Assembly: GCF_000744095.1 (NCBI RefSeq)
Contig: NZ_JQLI01000001.1
Coordinates: 682,001 to 746,000, forward strand
Length of the DNA stretch: 64,000 nucleotides
Direction: 5' to 3'
Source: Cupriavidus necator A5-1
GTDB lineage: Bacteria > Pseudomonadota > Gammaproteobacteria > Burkholderiales > Burkholderiaceae
Part shown: positions 62,868 through 64,000 of the stretch, in pieces
How the letters are laid out: each line of letters opens with the position of its first letter
Position numbering within the stretch: position 1 is the stretch's first letter
Notes under the pieces: generated by a model
Database searches by the model: none
What the model was told of the DNA's origin: nothing
What the model saw: the letters and a program-made list of their open reading frames with translations, nothing else
Translations under genes and position numbers: made by a program

Positions 62868-63607
62868 GCAAAGGCTGGTGCTGACCGATGCAGGCCATAC
62901 TTATGTGCGCGACATTCGCGCGGCGCTGGAGCAGATGCAGGCGGCCACGGTCAACCTGCTGGCCCACCAGGCAAGGCGGAATCCTGAACCTGGCGACGCC
63001 GCCCGCGTTCTGTGTCAAGTGGCTTATCCCCCGGCTGGAACGCTTCAGCAACGAGCATCCGGAAATCCTGGTCAACCTCGCCACGCGGGCGAGGCCCTTC
63101 GATTTCGATACGGATGCCGAGCCACTGGATGCGGCGATTCACTATGGCAACAACGACTGGCCCTCGGTGCTGTCGCACCGCCTGGTAGGGGATGAGGTGG
63201 TACCGGTCTGTTCCGCCGCCTACCTCGCCAGCCAGCCCCCGTTGAATGCCCCGAAGGATCTCCGTCGACATGCGCTGTTGCAGCAGACCCGTCGGCCTAA
63301 CTGGTGGCGCGATTGGCTCGACGCCAAGCTCGTGCAAGACGTCAACGCCTGGGCGGGCCCGCGCTTCGAACACTTCTACATGATCATGCAGGCCGCCGTC
63401 GCCGGCCTGGGCGTGGCTCTTCTGCCGCGCCTGCTAGTCAACGACGATGTCCTGCTCGGGCGGCTGCTTATCCCCTTCGACGAGCCGTTCACCACCGCCG
63501 ACGCCTATTGCCTGGTCTATCCGGCCGCCAAGCGGAACGACCCCAAGCTGGAAATGTTGCGCCGCTGGCTGTTGCGAGAGGCCGACGAAGCCAGGCAAGT
63601 CGTTTAG
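62865..63607 (+). pseudogene. LysR regulator (GcvA-like), 5'-truncated and frameshifted
   Basis: The first visible part, QRLVLTDAGHTYVRDIRAAL then EQMQAATVNLLAHQ, is the end of the HTH and linker helix. Near 62965-62975 the frame must shift to continue as GGILNLATPPAFCVKWLIPR, then EPLDAAIHYGNNDWPSVLSH, AAVAGLGVALLPRLLVNDDV and DPKLEMLRRWLLREADEARQ. This is the GcvA/AmpR-like effector domain. The DNA-binding N-terminus was removed by the junction with the IS4 fragment. Confidence 0.85.
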
Positions 63608-63678
63608 CCTGGCCGGCTGGTTCTATCGTCGAGCAGGGCGAACCTCTCGCGCGTAGCCATATCGCACCGGACAGGCCG

Positions 63679-63999
63679 CTATCCGGCCGGCATGCCATCC
63701 CGCCAAGGCAAGGGCGTGCGGCCTGCCTGATGCAAGCGGCGAGTGGACGCCCAGTACAGGGAACGCAAGGCAGGGTCGCGCGAGATCGCGACCTTGCTTG
63801 CGCAACGTTCAAGCAGTAACGGGGCTAGCGGCAGCGCGAATTCAGCCGCGCAAGCCACCAGCACCACTGCTTCCCGAACCGCATCGCGCTCAAGGCATCG
63901 CCGCAGGTCCAGGTGTACGGCGGCACGGTAAGCTTCCAGCGGAAAGGCAGAGTCGCGACGGGCCACGTTCCACAAGTGCCGCGACCGCGCTCTGACTTC
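63679..63999 (-). CDS. Hypothetical protein related to 17252-17941 (5' end off window)
   Basis: Frame open to the right window edge, ending at 63679. The visible residues include EVRARSRHLWNVARRDSAFP, HLDLRRCLERDAVREAVVLV and PALRSLYWASTRRLHQAGRT. These align by eye with EVRVMSRRAHRIVL, ALRALFERWLAES and AVRALYWAAAHRLRAQSRAW of the Cys-rich protein at 17.3 kb, in the same order. The Cys-rich tail of that protein is absent here. Function unknown. Confidence 0.5.
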   Translation of the reverse strand, partial: EVRARSRHLWNVARRDSAFPLEAYRAAVHLDLRRCLERDAVREAVVLVACAAEFALPLAPLLLERCASKVAISRDPALRSLYWASTRRLHQAGRTPLPWRDGMPAG

Positions 64000-64000
64000 G

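Overview
The window is GC-rich DNA from a beta-proteobacterium, most likely a Burkholderiaceae member of the Cupriavidus/Ralstonia/Burkholderia group. It has a Bug-type tripartite tricarboxylate transporter binding protein, an RsbRD-like sensor kinase, many LysR regulators and IS families common in that group. The KfrA-like and H-NS-like genes and the dense, nested mobile elements point to a plasmid, megaplasmid or genomic island. The genus is an inference; no rRNA or tRNA gene and no CRISPR array was seen.

Layout. 1-1.1 kb: the 5' end of an FAD-dependent oxidase behind two LacI-type operators. 1.3-10 kb: a pile of mobile elements. An IS110 transposase is cut by a Tn3-type end, that Tn3 transposase is cut off by IS256, and IS256 is cut by a second Tn3 unit with perfect 35-bp ends. 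An IS3 element and a further transposase fragment follow. 10.5-14.6 kb: response regulator, sensor kinase, a palindrome made of two Tn3 ends, kfrA-like and hns-like genes, and a Nudix hydrolase. 14.7-15.9 kb: a second IS110 relic and a frameshifted MFS gene.

16-25.5 kb: a C5-dicarboxylate catabolic locus. It encodes a Bug binding protein, a class III CoA-transferase, an MmgE/PrpD protein, an acyl-CoA dehydrogenase and, divergently, a mesaconyl-CoA hydratase-like protein, a CitE-like lyase and a GntR regulator. The divergent promoter region carries four related palindromes. The simplest reading is uptake and CoA activation of mesaconate, methylsuccinate or itaconate, followed by hydration and cleavage to two central metabolites. 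25.9-31.3 kb: haloalkane dehalogenase (DhaA/LinB-like catalytic residues) with a GMC alcohol oxidoreductase, an aldehyde dehydrogenase and an MDR oxidoreductase on one strand, a plausible haloalkane-to-acid route.

31.9-43.3 kb: a minus-strand run of an RND pump without adaptor, an old-yellow-enzyme reductase, a fused EgtB-EgtD ergothioneine protein, DUF427, glutathione transferase, MFS and two SDRs, divergent from a LysR gene. 44.4-52 kb: Tn3 end relics, a truncated enoyl-CoA hydratase, a third SDR, TetR, LysR, a second OYE reductase, a flavodoxin-like quinone reductase, a LysR gene split by a 226-bp inversion, and a near copy of the first LysR. The theme of 35-52 kb is redox and electrophile handling.

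52.2-64 kb: an intact-looking IS66, an integron gene cassette with attC, IS91/IS630/integrase fragments, an MDR oxidoreductase, a DUF302 protein, a 578-residue Asp-rich protein of unknown function, an AAA ATPase behind overlapping palindromes, an IS4 fragment, a broken LysR gene, and a protein running off the edge that resembles part of the Cys-rich protein at 17.3 kb. All family calls come from reading motifs by eye; no database search was run.
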